A stretch of DNA of 64,000 nucleotides from Bog-756 sp035531955 (GCA_035531955.1 DATKRZ010000023.1:8399-72398); one strand, 5' to 3'. Positions 17,208 to 25,677 are shown, counted from the stretch's first letter. The notes: generated by a model from the letters alone, not told the origin. Numbers and translations are program-made.

Positions 17208-18265
17208 GCTCGACTGCCCCGCCGGGCCGGGCGTCCGCCGTTCGGGGCCGAACGACCAACCACCATGGCGTCCCCGAACGAGAGGAACCGGTAGCCCTCG
17301 GTGAGGGCGATGGCGTACAGCTCCCGCCACACGGGTCCGCAGAACGACTCGACCAACAGCAGCAGACTCGACCGGGGCAGGTGGAAGTTGGTCACCAACA
17401 GGTCGACCATTCGGAACGGATAGGGGCCGTGGATATAGAGGCCGGTGCGCCCGGAGAGCGATCCGGTGGCCGCGGCGGACTCGAGGGCCCGCACCGCGGT
17501 GGTGCCGACGGCGATGACCCGCTCGGCGGCGAGGCACGCGGCCATGGTCTCGGCCGGCACCGAGTAGCGCTCGGTGTGGATCACGTGCTCTTCGGCGGTG
17601 GGCGTGGTGACGGGACGGAAGGTGTCGAGGCCGATGGCCAGGTCCAGCCGGGCCACCGTGGCGCCCGCCCGGCCGAGTGCCTCGAGCAGCTCCGGGGTGA
17701 AGTGCAGGCCTGCGGTGGGCGCCGCAGCTGATCGGTTCCCCATCCCGCGGTCGGTGGCGTACACCGTCTGGTAGCGCTCGGGGTCGGTCGGAGGCCCGCG
17801 GAGGTAGGGCGGAAGGGGCATGCGACCCCTTCGTTCGATGACACCGGGGTCGATGAGGCGGACGAGCCGCCGGCCGTCATCCGCCCCGCCGAGGACCGTA
17901 CCCACTTCGATGACCGGGGGTCCGCCGGTCGACTCCGAGAGCAGGGTGTGCTCGGGCAACCGGCGCCCCGGCCGGACCATCGCCTCCCAGACCGAAGGCC
18001 CGATGTCGGCCGGTTCCAAGAGGAGGACCTCTGCGCTCCCCCCGCTGGCCTTGAACAAGCTCAGCCGACCGGCCAGGACCCTCGTGTCGTTGACCACCAC
18101 CACGTCGCCCGGCCGGACGAGGCCGGGGAGATCCGACACCCGTGCGTGCCGGGCTGCCACGTTGCCGTCCACTCCGGGCGCCACAAGGAGGCGGGCCGAG
18201 CTGCGGGGCTCAGCGGGCCGCTGGGCGATGGCCGCATCCGGGAGGTCGTAGCCGTAGGCGTCCAT
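17204..18265 (-). CDS. queA: S-adenosylmethionine:tRNA ribosyltransferase-isomerase
   Basis: A 353-residue enzyme that converts preQ1-tRNA to epoxyqueuosine-tRNA using SAM as ribosyl donor. Family segments are YDLPDAAIAQRPAEPRSSARLL at the N-terminus, VVNDTRVLAGRL, APTAGLHFTPELL, and DLLVTNFHLPRSSLLLLV. ATG 18265 (MDAYGYDLP) is chosen because QueA proteins normally begin just before the YDLP segment; in-frame starts upstream add only low-complexity residues. Its TGA overlaps the tgt GTG. The ruvB stop is 139 bases upstream. Confidence 0.94.
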   Translation of the reverse strand: MDAYGYDLPDAAIAQRPAEPRSSARLLVAPGVDGNVAARHARVSDLPGLVRPGDVVVVNDTRVLAGRLSLFKASGGSAEVLLLEPADIGPSVWEAMVRPGRRLPEHTLLSESTGGPPVIEVGTVLGGADDGRRLVRLIDPGVIERRGRMPLPPYLRGPPTDPERYQTVYATDRGMGNRSAAAPTAGLHFTPELLEALGRAGATVARLDLAIGLDTFRPVTTPTAEEHVIHTERYSVPAETMAACLAAERVIAVGTTAVRALESAAATGSLSGRTGLYIHGPYPFRMVDLLVTNFHLPRSSLLLLVESFCGPVWRELYAIALTEGYRFLSFGDAMVVGRSAPNGGRPARRGSRA

Positions 18266-18404
18266 GGGCGTCCGGTCGGGGCCCGGGTCCGACCGGCACT
18301 GGTGATCCTGGTCGAGCTCCGGCACGGGCACCATGGTGGCAGACCGCGCCGAGCCCCCTTGATGCAGCGCGATGGCGGCACCTCTCGGGTCACGAGCGGG
18401 CGGA

Positions 18405-19517
18405 TCAGAGCAACGTCGGCTCGACGGGCGGCAACCCGAGATGGGTCCACGCCCGTGGGGCGGCGACCCGTCCCCGGGCGGTGCGAAGGACCAACCCCTG
18501 TTGCAGGAGGTAGGGCTCATAGGCGTCTTCGATGGTGTCGGGCTCCTCGCCGATGCACTGGGCCAGGGTGGTGAGGCCGACCGGCCGACCGCCGAAGCGT
18601 CGACACAGGACGTCGAGGATCGCACGGTCGACCTTGTCGAGGCCCAGGGCGTCCACGCCGAACAGCTCCAAACCGGTGATGGCGGCCGCCGAGTCCACCG
18701 ACCCCTCGGCCCGCACCTCGACATAGTCCCTCACCCGTCGAAGCAACCGGTTGGCGATCCGGGGTGTGCCCCGCGAACGCTCCGCGATACGCCGGGCGCC
18801 CTCGGCGTCGACGGGAACCCCCAGGATCCCGGCGCTCCGGGTGACGATGGCCTGCAGCTCGTCCACGTCGTAGTGGTCGAGGCGTCCGACGAACCCGAAA
18901 CGGTCGCGAAGCGGGCCCGCCACCAGCCCGGTGCGGGTCGTCGCTCCCACCAGGGTGAACCGGGGCAGGTCGAGGCGGATGCTCCGCGCCGTCGGCCCCT
19001 TGCCGATGAGGATGTCGAGCTTGAAATCCTCCATGGCCGGGTAGAGGATCTCCTCCACCGCCCGGTGCAGGCGATGGATCTCATCGATGAACAGCACGTC
19101 GCCATCCTGCAGGTCGGTGAGCAACGCGGCCAGGTCCCCGGCCCGGACCAGCACCGGGCCGGCCGTGATCCGCAACCCCACCCCCATCTCGGCGGCAACG
19201 ATGCCGGCCAGCGAGGTCTTTCCCAGGCCCGGTGGGCCGGCGAACAGGAGGTGGTCAACGGGTTGGGACCGCTTCAGGGCGGCCTCGATGACGATCTGGA
19301 GGTGTTCGGTCAGCTGGCCCTGCCCGACGAACTCGGCGAGGGTCCGCGGCCGGAGCCCGGCGTCCTCCCGGTCCTCGGAGGGAGCAGCCGCGGGATCGAC
19401 GGGCCGCCCTTCATCAGGCCCCCCTTCATCAGGCCCTCCGTCTGCCGGCACTCCGTCTGCCGGCACCTCATCGAGCAGGCGTTCCCCCAGAACCTCCCGC
19501 CGGGCCTCCGGCGTCAT
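18405..19517 (-). CDS. ruvB: Holliday junction branch migration helicase RuvB
   Basis: A 370-residue AAA+ motor that drives branch migration with RuvA. Walker A GPPGLGK lies at 94-100, DEIH at 145-148, sensor GATTRTG and arginine-finger region GPLRDRFGF follow, and a winged-helix domain ends the protein. The first 45 residues are an acidic extension with duplicated PADG and PDEGG units encoded by two pairs of 15-bp repeats near 19408-19466. The family core usually starts around LRPRTLAEFVGQ. The ATG overlaps the ruvA stop by four bases. Confidence 0.96.
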   Translation of the reverse strand: MTPEARREVLGERLLDEVPADGVPADGGPDEGGPDEGRPVDPAAAPSEDREDAGLRPRTLAEFVGQGQLTEHLQIVIEAALKRSQPVDHLLFAGPPGLGKTSLAGIVAAEMGVGLRITAGPVLVRAGDLAALLTDLQDGDVLFIDEIHRLHRAVEEILYPAMEDFKLDILIGKGPTARSIRLDLPRFTLVGATTRTGLVAGPLRDRFGFVGRLDHYDVDELQAIVTRSAGILGVPVDAEGARRIAERSRGTPRIANRLLRRVRDYVEVRAEGSVDSAAAITGLELFGVDALGLDKVDRAILDVLCRRFGGRPVGLTTLAQCIGEEPDTIEDAYEPYLLQQGLVLRTARGRVAAPRAWTHLGLPPVEPTLL

Positions 19518-20107
19518 CGGCTCCGGGCCAATTCGCGCAGTGCGGAGCGGACCATGTCCTCCACCGGCTCTCCGTCGTCAACCATGTCCAGCACCCCCCG
19601 GATCTCCTCGGGCCCGTAGCCCAGCTCGACGAGAGCAGCCCGCACTTCGGCCCGGGGGGATCCATCCGGGCCACCACCGGGGCCGGTCCCGCCCAGGGTG
19701 GGGAGGTCGAGCCGGGCCTTCAGTTCGAGGAGTAGCCGCGCCGCCGTCTTCTTCCCGACCCCCGGCACCACGCAAAGCATCTCGATATCGTCCTCAAGGA
19801 CCGCGGTGGACAGTGCGGCCGGGGACATCGACGAGAGGATGGCCAGGGCCAACGACGGCCCGACCCCGTGTGCCCCGATCAACGCCTCGAAGCAGCGGCG
19901 CTCGTCGGCGTGGGCGAACCCGAACAGCACGATGGCGTCCTCCCGGACATGGGTGTGGACGTGGAGGAACGCCTCGGACCCGGTCCGTCCCATTTCGGCC
20001 GACAGCGCGGTGGGCACCGATACCCGGTACCCCACTCCCCCGACCTCGACGATCACCTCACCGGGTGCGGGCCGGTCGACCAGCACGCCCCGCAACGACC
20101 CGATCAC
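19514..20107 (-). CDS. ruvA: Holliday junction DNA-binding subunit RuvA
   Basis: A 197-residue protein that binds four-way junctions as a tetramer and loads RuvB. The N-terminal OB fold (MIGSLRGVLVDRPAPGEVIVEVGGVGYRVSV), two helix-hairpin-helix regions (EALIGAHGVGPSLALAILS; LCVVPGVGKKTAARLLLELK) and a C-terminal RuvB-binding domain (about 145-197) are all present. It overlaps ruvC and ruvB by four bases on either side, so the three are translationally coupled. Confidence 0.96.
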   Translation of the reverse strand: MIGSLRGVLVDRPAPGEVIVEVGGVGYRVSVPTALSAEMGRTGSEAFLHVHTHVREDAIVLFGFAHADERRCFEALIGAHGVGPSLALAILSSMSPAALSTAVLEDDIEMLCVVPGVGKKTAARLLLELKARLDLPTLGGTGPGGGPDGSPRAEVRAALVELGYGPEEIRGVLDMVDDGEPVEDMVRSALRELARSR

Positions 20108-20613
20108 GGTGGCCCGCCGTCGGCCACGGCCACGGCCCGGCGCAACCGCTGACTGGTCAGGTGGCAGGCGGCGAGAGCCAGGGCGTCGGCCACGTCGGGC
20201 GGGCGGGGAGGCTCGGCGAGTCCGAGCACCGAGGCCACCATGCGCTGCACCTGCTCCTTGGTGGCGCTGCCGTAGCCGACCAACGCCTGCTTCACCTCGT
20301 TCGACGTGTACTGGGCCACTTCGCAGCCCGATTCGGCCGCTGCCATCAGGGCCACCCCGGCGGCCTGGGCCGTGGCCATGGCGGTGCGGGCGTTCACCTG
20401 GAAGAAAACCCGCTCGACGACCACCGCCCGGGGCCGGAACTCGGACACCAGCGCCCGCAGCTCATCCGCCAGGGTGCGGAGCCGGTCGGGCAGGGGCATC
20501 TCCGGCCCGGTCGAGATCACCCCGGCGGCCACCGCGCCGAGGGCGCCGTCCCGGCGCGTGACCACCCCGTACCCGCAGCGCGACAGGCCGGGGTCGATCC
20601 CGAGGACGAACAT
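20104..20613 (-). CDS. ruvC: Crossover junction endodeoxyribonuclease RuvC
   Basis: A 169-residue RNase H-fold resolvase that cuts Holliday junctions. The acidic catalytic residues are visible: D in GIDPG at the N-terminus, E in VVVERVFF, and two Asp in PPDVADALA. The length is typical. Its stop overlaps the ruvA start. Just upstream a possible -10 element suggests an independent leaderless start as well as read-through from yebC. Confidence 0.96.
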   Translation of the reverse strand: MFVLGIDPGLSRCGYGVVTRRDGALGAVAAGVISTGPEMPLPDRLRTLADELRALVSEFRPRAVVVERVFFQVNARTAMATAQAAGVALMAAAESGCEVAQYTSNEVKQALVGYGSATKEQVQRMVASVLGLAEPPRPPDVADALALAACHLTSQRLRRAVAVADGGPP

Positions 20614-20626
20614 GCGTTCGATGGTA
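20614..20626 (-). promoter_or_regulatory. Candidate leaderless -10 element of ruvC
   Basis: On the minus strand TACCAT (20621-20626) is followed by seven bases and then the ruvC ATG. GGAGG lies about 16 bases before the ATG, too far to be an ideal ribosome-binding site. The evidence is the -10-like match and its spacing only. Confidence 0.33.
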
Positions 20627-20720
20627 CTCCTCCCTCACCCGGACCGGAGGGATGCCCTTGCCGCCGGGCGGCGGGGGTGCACCGGCGGTCGGGCACCGTC
20701 GTGCGCCGGGCCAGCGGATC

Positions 20721-21470
20721 TCAGCCCTCGTAGGCGACCATGACCGCGTCCGGGATGTCGAAGTTGGCGTGGACGTTCTGCACGTCGTCATGGTCGTCGA
20801 GCGCCTCGATGAGCCGTAGCACCCTCTTCGCCTCGGACTCGGAGGCCACCTCGACCATCGAGGTGGGAACCATGGACAGCTCGGACGCCCCGGGGTCGAG
20901 GCCCGCCTTCTCCAGCGCGGTGCGGACCGCCATCAGCTCGGAAGGAGCGCTGGTCACCACCCACCGCTCCCCCTCGTCGGTGAGGTCCTCCGCCCCGGCC
21001 TCCATGGCCACCTCCAGGACCCGCTCCTCGTCGGCCGAGCGGGGGAGGGCGATCACGCCCTTGCGCTCGAACTGCCAGCTCACCGCGCCCGGCTCGGCCA
21101 TCGACCCGCCGTTCTTGTTGAAGAGATTCCGGATCTCCGCCCCGGTGCGGTTGCGGTTGTCGGACAGGCACTCGACGATCACCGCCACCCCGGCCGGCGC
21201 GTAGCCCTCATAGGAGATCGCCTCGTACCGGACGCCCTCGAGCTCGCCAGAGCCCCGCTTGACCGCCCGTTCGATGGTGTCGATGGGCACCGACGCGTCC
21301 CGGGCCTTGGCGTACATTGTGCGGAGGCTGGCGTTGGCCGCCATGTCGCTGCCTCCCTCCCGGGCTGCCACCTCGACCTGGCGGATGATCTTGGCGAACA
21401 CCTTGGCCCGGGCGGAGTCCTGGGCACCCTTTCGGTACTTGGTGGTCGCCCATTTGGAGTGTCCAGACAT
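20721..21470 (-). CDS. yebC: YebC/PmpR family protein
   Basis: A 249-residue protein with the family signature at both ends: MSGHSKWATTKYRKGAQDSARAKVFAKI at the start and the three-domain body with NRTGAEIRNLFNKNGGSM. Members have been described as DNA-binding regulators and, more recently, as factors that help ribosomes on proline-rich stretches; the sequence alone does not decide. It starts three bases after the pdxT stop, and ruvC follows after 107 bases. The yebC-ruvCAB order is widely conserved. Confidence 0.94.
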   Translation of the reverse strand: MSGHSKWATTKYRKGAQDSARAKVFAKIIRQVEVAAREGGSDMAANASLRTMYAKARDASVPIDTIERAVKRGSGELEGVRYEAISYEGYAPAGVAVIVECLSDNRNRTGAEIRNLFNKNGGSMAEPGAVSWQFERKGVIALPRSADEERVLEVAMEAGAEDLTDEGERWVVTSAPSELMAVRTALEKAGLDPGASELSMVPTSMVEVASESEAKRVLRLIEALDDHDDVQNVHANFDIPDAVMVAYEG

Positions 21471-21473
21471 CGG

Positions 21474-22088
21474 TTAGGGCCTCTCCCCTTTGGTCATCGC
21501 CACGAACAGCTGGTGGAGCCTACGGTCGCCGGTCAGCTCCGGGTGGAACGAGGCCACCAGCACCCGGCCCTGGCGGCACACCACCGGCCGGTTCGGGGCG
21601 GACCGCCCGTCCTGTGCCGCCTCGGCCAGCGTAGCCAACACCTCGACTCCAGGGCCCGCCTGCTCCACCACCGGAGCTCTGATGAACACGGCGTGGACGG
21701 GCCCCTCGCCCAACTCGGGCACGTCGAGGTCGCACTCGAACGAAGCCGCCTGGGACCCGTACCCGTTGCGCCGGATGGTCAGGTCGATGGCCCCGAGACC
21801 CCGCTGGTCCTCGCGTCCGTCGAGGACCCGGTCGGCCAACAGGATCATGCCCGCGCAGGTCCCAAAGACGGGGAGCCCGTCCCGGATGGCCCCGTCCAGC
21901 GGGTCGAACAGAGCCGAGGACTCGAGCAGCATCGACAGCGTGGTCGACTCGCCGCCGGGTATGACCAACCCGGCGAGCCCGCCCAGGTCGTCTCGCCCTC
22001 GGACCATGCGGACCGCTTCGCCCAGCTCGGCCAGCGCCTCGACGTGCTCGCGGACGTCACCCTGGAGGGCCAGGACCCCCACGGTCAT
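21474..22088 (-). CDS. pdxT: Glutaminase subunit of pyridoxal 5'-phosphate synthase
   Basis: A 204-residue class I glutamine amidotransferase that supplies ammonia to PdxS. GVLALQGDVREHVEAL at the N-terminus, the nucleophile Cys in FGTCAGMILLA, and the His-Glu pair in VASFHPEL complete the catalytic triad. It lies 36 bases after pdxS and three before yebC, in the same direction. Confidence 0.96.
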   Translation of the reverse strand: MTVGVLALQGDVREHVEALAELGEAVRMVRGRDDLGGLAGLVIPGGESTTLSMLLESSALFDPLDGAIRDGLPVFGTCAGMILLADRVLDGREDQRGLGAIDLTIRRNGYGSQAASFECDLDVPELGEGPVHAVFIRAPVVEQAGPGVEVLATLAEAAQDGRSAPNRPVVCRQGRVLVASFHPELTGDRRLHQLFVAMTKGERP

Positions 22089-22124
22089 CGCCGACCACCC
22101 CGGCTCCGCCGGCCGGCACCGCGG

Positions 22125-23042
22125 TCACCAACCACGCTCGGCCAGATGCACCCCGAGTGTCCCCATCTCCTGTCCGGCCATCGCCCCGCCCAGTCCGCTC
22201 GACACCTTGGCCAGCAGTCCGGCATCGGTGAAGTGGGCGGTGGCCTCCACGATGGCCCGGGCCATCTGCGGCGGGTTCCCGCTCTTGAAGATCCCGGACC
22301 CGACGAAGACCGCCTCGGCCCCGAGCTGCATGACCAGGGAGGTGTCGGCCGGGGTGGCGATGCCACCGGCGCAGAACAGGGGCACAGGGAGCCGGCCGGA
22401 GGCGGCGATCTCTCGCACCAGGCCGATCGGGGCACCCAGGTCCTTGGCCCACCCGTACAGCTCGGCGGGGTCGGCCTGGGTCACCCGGCGGATGTCCCCG
22501 AGGATGGAGCGCAGATGGCGGACGGCCTCGACGATGTTGCCGGTGCCTGCCTCGCCCTTGGAGCGGATCATGGCCGCACCCTCGGAAATCCGGCGCAGGG
22601 CCTCCCCCAGGTTGGTGGCTCCGCACACGAACGGTACCTCGTAGTCCCACTTGTCGATGTGGTGGGCCTCGTCCGCCGGGGTGAGCACCTCGCTCTCGTC
22701 GATGTAGTCGACACCCAGGGCCGCCAGCAACTGGGCTTCGGCGAAGTGCCCGATGCGGGCCTTGGCCATGACCGGAATGGTCACCGCCGCTCTTATCCCC
22801 TCGATCAACGCTGGGTCGCTCATCCTGGCGACGCCGCCGTCACGCCGGATGTCGGCGGGCACCCGCTCGAGGGCCATCACCGCCACCGCACCGGCGTCCT
22901 CGGCCACCTTGGCCTGCCCGGCGTCGACAACGTCCATGATGACGCCACCCCGCAGCATCTCGGCCAGGCCGCGCTTGACGGTGAACGTACCGGTGGGCCG
23001 CTCGCTTCCGGGGGGAGTGGACGCGGACTCGGGGTCAGCCAT
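22125..23042 (-). CDS. pdxS: Synthase subunit of pyridoxal 5'-phosphate synthase
   Basis: A 305-residue (beta/alpha)8 enzyme that builds PLP from ribose 5-phosphate, glyceraldehyde 3-phosphate and ammonia. Both catalytic lysines are in place: MAKARIGH and IRSKGEAGTGN. The conserved start VKRGLAEMLRGGVIMDVV follows an 18-residue Ser/Pro-rich leader. A strong -10 match (TAGAAT) lies six bases before the ATG, and no Shine-Dalgarno is visible, so leaderless transcription is likely. It is the first gene of the minus-strand housekeeping block. Confidence 0.97.
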   Translation of the reverse strand: MADPESASTPPGSERPTGTFTVKRGLAEMLRGGVIMDVVDAGQAKVAEDAGAVAVMALERVPADIRRDGGVARMSDPALIEGIRAAVTIPVMAKARIGHFAEAQLLAALGVDYIDESEVLTPADEAHHIDKWDYEVPFVCGATNLGEALRRISEGAAMIRSKGEAGTGNIVEAVRHLRSILGDIRRVTQADPAELYGWAKDLGAPIGLVREIAASGRLPVPLFCAGGIATPADTSLVMQLGAEAVFVGSGIFKSGNPPQMARAIVEATAHFTDAGLLAKVSSGLGGAMAGQEMGTLGVHLAERGW

Positions 23043-23054
23043 CTGCCCATTCTA
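23043..23054 (-). promoter_or_regulatory. Candidate leaderless promoter of pdxS
   Basis: On the minus strand TAGAAT (23049-23054, five of six consensus bases) is followed by exactly six bases and the ATG. This is the best of several TANNNT-N6-ATG arrangements in the window. Confidence 0.55.
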
Positions 23055-23162
23055 CCCCTGGTCACCGGGCAATCGGCCCGGCATCCGCCCCGGGGCCGGC
23101 AGGGCCGCCCGCCGATCGACATCGGTTGTCGACGGCCCGACCTCCGGCACCGAGCAAGGCCG

Positions 23163-23357
23163 ATGGATCTCCCGGCAGAATGGTGGGGTTCTGTGGAGAA
23201 GACCGGGAAGCTCTCACTGCAGGATTGGCAGGCTCGTTCACCGATTTGGTTCGAGAGCCCGACGACGTGGGATGAAGCCCGTGCGATCGAACGGCGCAGG
23301 TTGTGGGCGCGACCCATCCAGAGCCATCCAAATTTGCCGGTGAGGGTACGGCGCTGA
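23163..23357 (+). CDS. Possible small ORF, 64 residues, unknown
   Basis: An ATG frame in the 480-base spacer between pdxS and the glycosyltransferase. The product begins MDLPAEWWGSVEKTGKLSL, has six Trp and a charged helical-looking end (DEARAIERRRLWARP). Third-position GC is lower than in neighbouring genes, and the composition looks more natural than in the antisense frames. AAGG sits a few bases before the ATG. I do not recognise a family; it may be a fragment of a transferred gene. The rest of the spacer (23055-23162 and 23358-23522) holds nothing I can identify. Confidence 0.3.
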   Translation: MDLPAEWWGSVEKTGKLSLQDWQARSPIWFESPTTWDEARAIERRRLWARPIQSHPNLPVRVRR

Positions 23358-23522
23358 CCCGTCGTCCGGCGGCGCTGGCGTGAGCTCCGGTGGCGCCGGA
23401 GGCCATCGGCGTTCTCAGCGCCGGGCCGACGGGTTGTTCACGGTGTGGGAGGCTTCTCCGATGACCCGGCTGGCGCCGAGAGCGCCTGTGACCGTAACCG
23501 TCCTGCGCAGCGCTGGCGACTG

Positions 23523-24392
23523 ATGGCCGCGACCCAACGCCACCGATGGCTCACCCTCCCGGACAACCGCGAGAGTCGCCGAAACGCCGCGCTGGTCGAT
23601 TTCGCACTCGACCAGGCCCGGGCCGACTTCGCCGAGCGACATCCTCGTGTCCGGTTCGCTCCGGTGGTGGCGCTCATCGCCGCCTACGAGGAGGAGGCCA
23701 ACATCGGCGACGTCCTGGCGGCTGTGCCCGACACCTCCTGCGGACTCGAGGTGTCCACCCTGGTGATCGTCGACGGTGGGACCGACGGCACCGCCCGCTT
23801 GGCCATTGACGCCGGGATGTTCACCTGTGTCATGCCCGTCAACCTCGGCCACGGCGTCGCGCTCCGCCTCGGCTACGAGCTCGCCTCGGCCCACGGCGCC
23901 CGTTACGTGGTCACCCTTGACGCCGACGGCCAGAACGACCCCCGGGAGATGGCCGCCCTACTCCAACCCGTGCTCGACGGCACGTCCGACTTCGTGATCG
24001 CCTCCCGCCGCCTCGGGATCGACGGGACCACCGACCGATTCCGTCGCGCTGGGGTCCAGTTCTACGCCTGGGTCCTGAACGCCATCGCCCACCAGAAGCT
24101 GACCGACTCGTCCAACGGATTCCGGGCGTTCCGGATCGAGGTGCTCGACGACATCGCCCCACTCCTGGCGCAGGACCAGTACCAGACGGCTGAGGTCGTG
24201 ATCGTGGCGTCGAGCCGGGACTGGCGGATCACACAGGTGCCGGCCCAGTGGCACCCCCGGGCGTCAGGGGCGTCAAAGAAGGGCGGGAACCTCGTCTTCG
24301 GGTTCGCCTACGCCAAGGTCATCGCCACCACCTGGGCTCGGGTCGCCCGTGCGTCGCGCGACACGACGAGGCCACCCAGCAGAGCCTCCTAG
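23523..24392 (+). CDS. Family 2 glycosyltransferase (polyprenyl-phosphate sugar type)
   Basis: A 289-residue inverting glycosyltransferase. ATG 23523 (MAATQRHRWL) is chosen because the 26 residues from an earlier in-frame start are low-complexity. The GT-A fold is clear: VVALIAAYEEEANIGDVL, then DGGTDGT for nucleotide binding, then LDADGQNDP, the DXD metal site. TDSSNGFRAFR follows. It resembles dolichol- or polyprenyl-phosphate mannose/glucose synthases but has no convincing C-terminal membrane helices. The donor and acceptor are not predictable. It stands alone with long spacers, on the opposite strand to pdxS. Confidence 0.85.
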   Translation: MAATQRHRWLTLPDNRESRRNAALVDFALDQARADFAERHPRVRFAPVVALIAAYEEEANIGDVLAAVPDTSCGLEVSTLVIVDGGTDGTARLAIDAGMFTCVMPVNLGHGVALRLGYELASAHGARYVVTLDADGQNDPREMAALLQPVLDGTSDFVIASRRLGIDGTTDRFRRAGVQFYAWVLNAIAHQKLTDSSNGFRAFRIEVLDDIAPLLAQDQYQTAEVVIVASSRDWRITQVPAQWHPRASGASKKGGNLVFGFAYAKVIATTWARVARASRDTTRPPSRAS

Positions 24393-24699
24393 TCGACAAC
24401 TCCCAGTCGAGTCATGCCGGCGCTTGGACTCTGAGCGGCTGTGCCGCCAGCGGGGGCAGGCAGCCGGTCGTTGCGAGGTCAGAATGTGTCCCTCCCATCC
24501 GGCAGTCCGGGGCGCGATTCTTCCCTTGAAGCGGCGTGGGCGACCCACCCGTGCGATCGCCAAGCACTTGTTCTTGGCATCGGGCCGCCGCAGCCCTGTA
24601 GGGGCGATCGCCTTCCTCCCGGCGCTCGGGGACGACCGAGCGTCAGAGTGCGATGATGTCTCGGCGGCAATGTCAACTGGTACCCAGTCTGGGCGGTGT
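24393..24699. other. Spacer downstream of the glycosyltransferase
   Basis: About 300 bases with no frame that resembles a protein. A segment near 24525-24570 can be read as KRRGRPTRAIAKH, slightly like a helix-turn-helix, but it has no continuation. No clear terminator hairpin was found. Confidence 0.5.
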
Positions 24700-24950
24700 T
24701 CAGGTTACGAGCAGGCGAAGGCCGAGCTCCGCTGCATCGAGAGCGACGAGTCCGCGGTTGCGTTCGGCCCACCGTCCTGAGACAAGGTCATCCCGTAGCC
24801 CGCGCACTGCTCGCCGCTCGACCTCCGGCCCACACCGATCCTCCGCGACGTACATGATCGTCCAGATATGCCTCGGGCCGGCGCCAGGGCCTCGAAGAAG
24901 CCGTCAGCGCAGTCCCACGGTCACGGACATTCGGCAGTCGGTTCGACCAC
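24700..24950 (-). pseudogene. Decayed C-terminal part of a class I SAM-dependent methyltransferase
   Basis: Three minus-strand frames carry consecutive pieces of one protein: WDCADGFFEAL (about 24885-24917), RPEAYLDDHVRR then SVWA, and GPEVERRAVRGLRDDLVSGRWAERN followed by VALDAAELGLRLLVT and a stop at 24700. From memory of the family, the end of actinobacterial trans-aconitate-type and related methyltransferases reads in this order (DGFFEA, RPEAYLD, VRR, RLRADLASGRW, ALDxxDLGYRLLV). At least two frameshifts separate the pieces and no N-terminal SAM-binding motif remains. It is unlike the intact methyltransferase beside it on the plus strand. Confidence 0.5.
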
Positions 24951-24994
24951 CCGGGCGCCGCAGCCCCCCGACGCGTCCACGGCCACGATCGCAA

Positions 24995-25006
24995 TATCAT
25001 TGTCGT
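24995..25006 (+). promoter_or_regulatory. Candidate leaderless promoter of the methyltransferase
   Basis: TATCAT (24995-25000) is followed by exactly six bases (TGTCGT) and the ATG. No Shine-Dalgarno is present. The surrounding bases are markedly AT-rich for this genome. Confidence 0.5.
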
Positions 25007-25597
25007 ATGGCTGACGCTGTTCATGAGTTCGACTCGTCCTACGAGGGGACGCCCCCCTGGGACATCGGGTACCCGCAGCCAGCATTCTTGGGATTGGCCC
25101 GATCCGGAGCCCTGCAGGGGAGCGTCCTCGATGTTGGATGTGGAACGGGTGAACACACTCTCATGGCCGCCGGGCTCGGTCTCGATGCCACCGGAATCGA
25201 CTACTCACCGAGGGCCATCCGTCTGGCTGAGCAGAAAGCCCGAGAACGAGGCCTTGATCCGCGTTTCCTGGTGGCCGACGCCCTGGACCTCGAGTCGAGT
25301 AACGATAAGTACCAGACGGTCTTGGACTGCGGCCTGTTTCACGTGTTCGATGACCGCGACCGGGTGCTCTTTGTCAGAAGCCTCAGTTCGACCGTTGCAC
25401 CTGACGGCCGCTATTTCATGCTTTGCTTCAGCGACCAACAGCCTGGCACCTGGGGACCTCGGCGAGTGTCCAGAGCCGAGATTGAGTCGAGCTTCGCCGA
25501 AGGGTGGCGCATCGAGTCGATCGACAGATCCCAGATCGAGATCACCATCGATCCCGAGGGAGCACGCGCTTGGCTTGCGATCATTGCCAAGACATAG
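25007..25597 (+). CDS. Class I SAM-dependent methyltransferase
   Basis: A 196-residue methyltransferase. The N-terminus contains the TPPWDIGYPQPAF segment, motif I is VLDVGCGTGEHTLMAA (about residues 40-55), motif II is ATGIDYSPRAI, and VADALDLES and LDCGLFHVFDD follow. ATG 25007 is chosen because the family N-terminus begins there; a longer in-frame extension has no similarity and crosses the decayed gene. The substrate is unknown; relatives are variously annotated as thiopurine or small-molecule methyltransferases. A strong hairpin lies 50 bases after the stop. Confidence 0.85.
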   Translation: MADAVHEFDSSYEGTPPWDIGYPQPAFLGLARSGALQGSVLDVGCGTGEHTLMAAGLGLDATGIDYSPRAIRLAEQKARERGLDPRFLVADALDLESSNDKYQTVLDCGLFHVFDDRDRVLFVRSLSSTVAPDGRYFMLCFSDQQPGTWGPRRVSRAEIESSFAEGWRIESIDRSQIEITIDPEGARAWLAIIAKT

Positions 25598-25646
25598 TTC
25601 CATCAGGTTCAGGCCGGATCCAGTTGTCCCCCGCAACCGCCGTCGG

Positions 25647-25677
25647 CCCATTCGTCAACCAGAGGTTGACGAATGGG
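25647..25677. terminator. Perfect 13-bp inverted repeat, likely bidirectional terminator
   Basis: CCCATTCGTCAAC, a five-base loop (cagag), then GTTGACGAATGGG: a perfect 13-bp stem. It lies between the convergent ends of the methyltransferase (25597) and the sulfatase fusion (25870). There is no T-tract on either side, as is common for high-GC hairpin terminators. Confidence 0.65.

Noticed and set aside
17208..17537. Extended tgt start inside queA
   Set aside because: The GTG overlapping the queA stop gives a normal Tgt N-terminus.
24393..24780. Transposase remnant suggested by KRRGRPTRAIAKH
   Set aside because: No continuation of a transposase domain, no inverted repeats and no target duplication were found.
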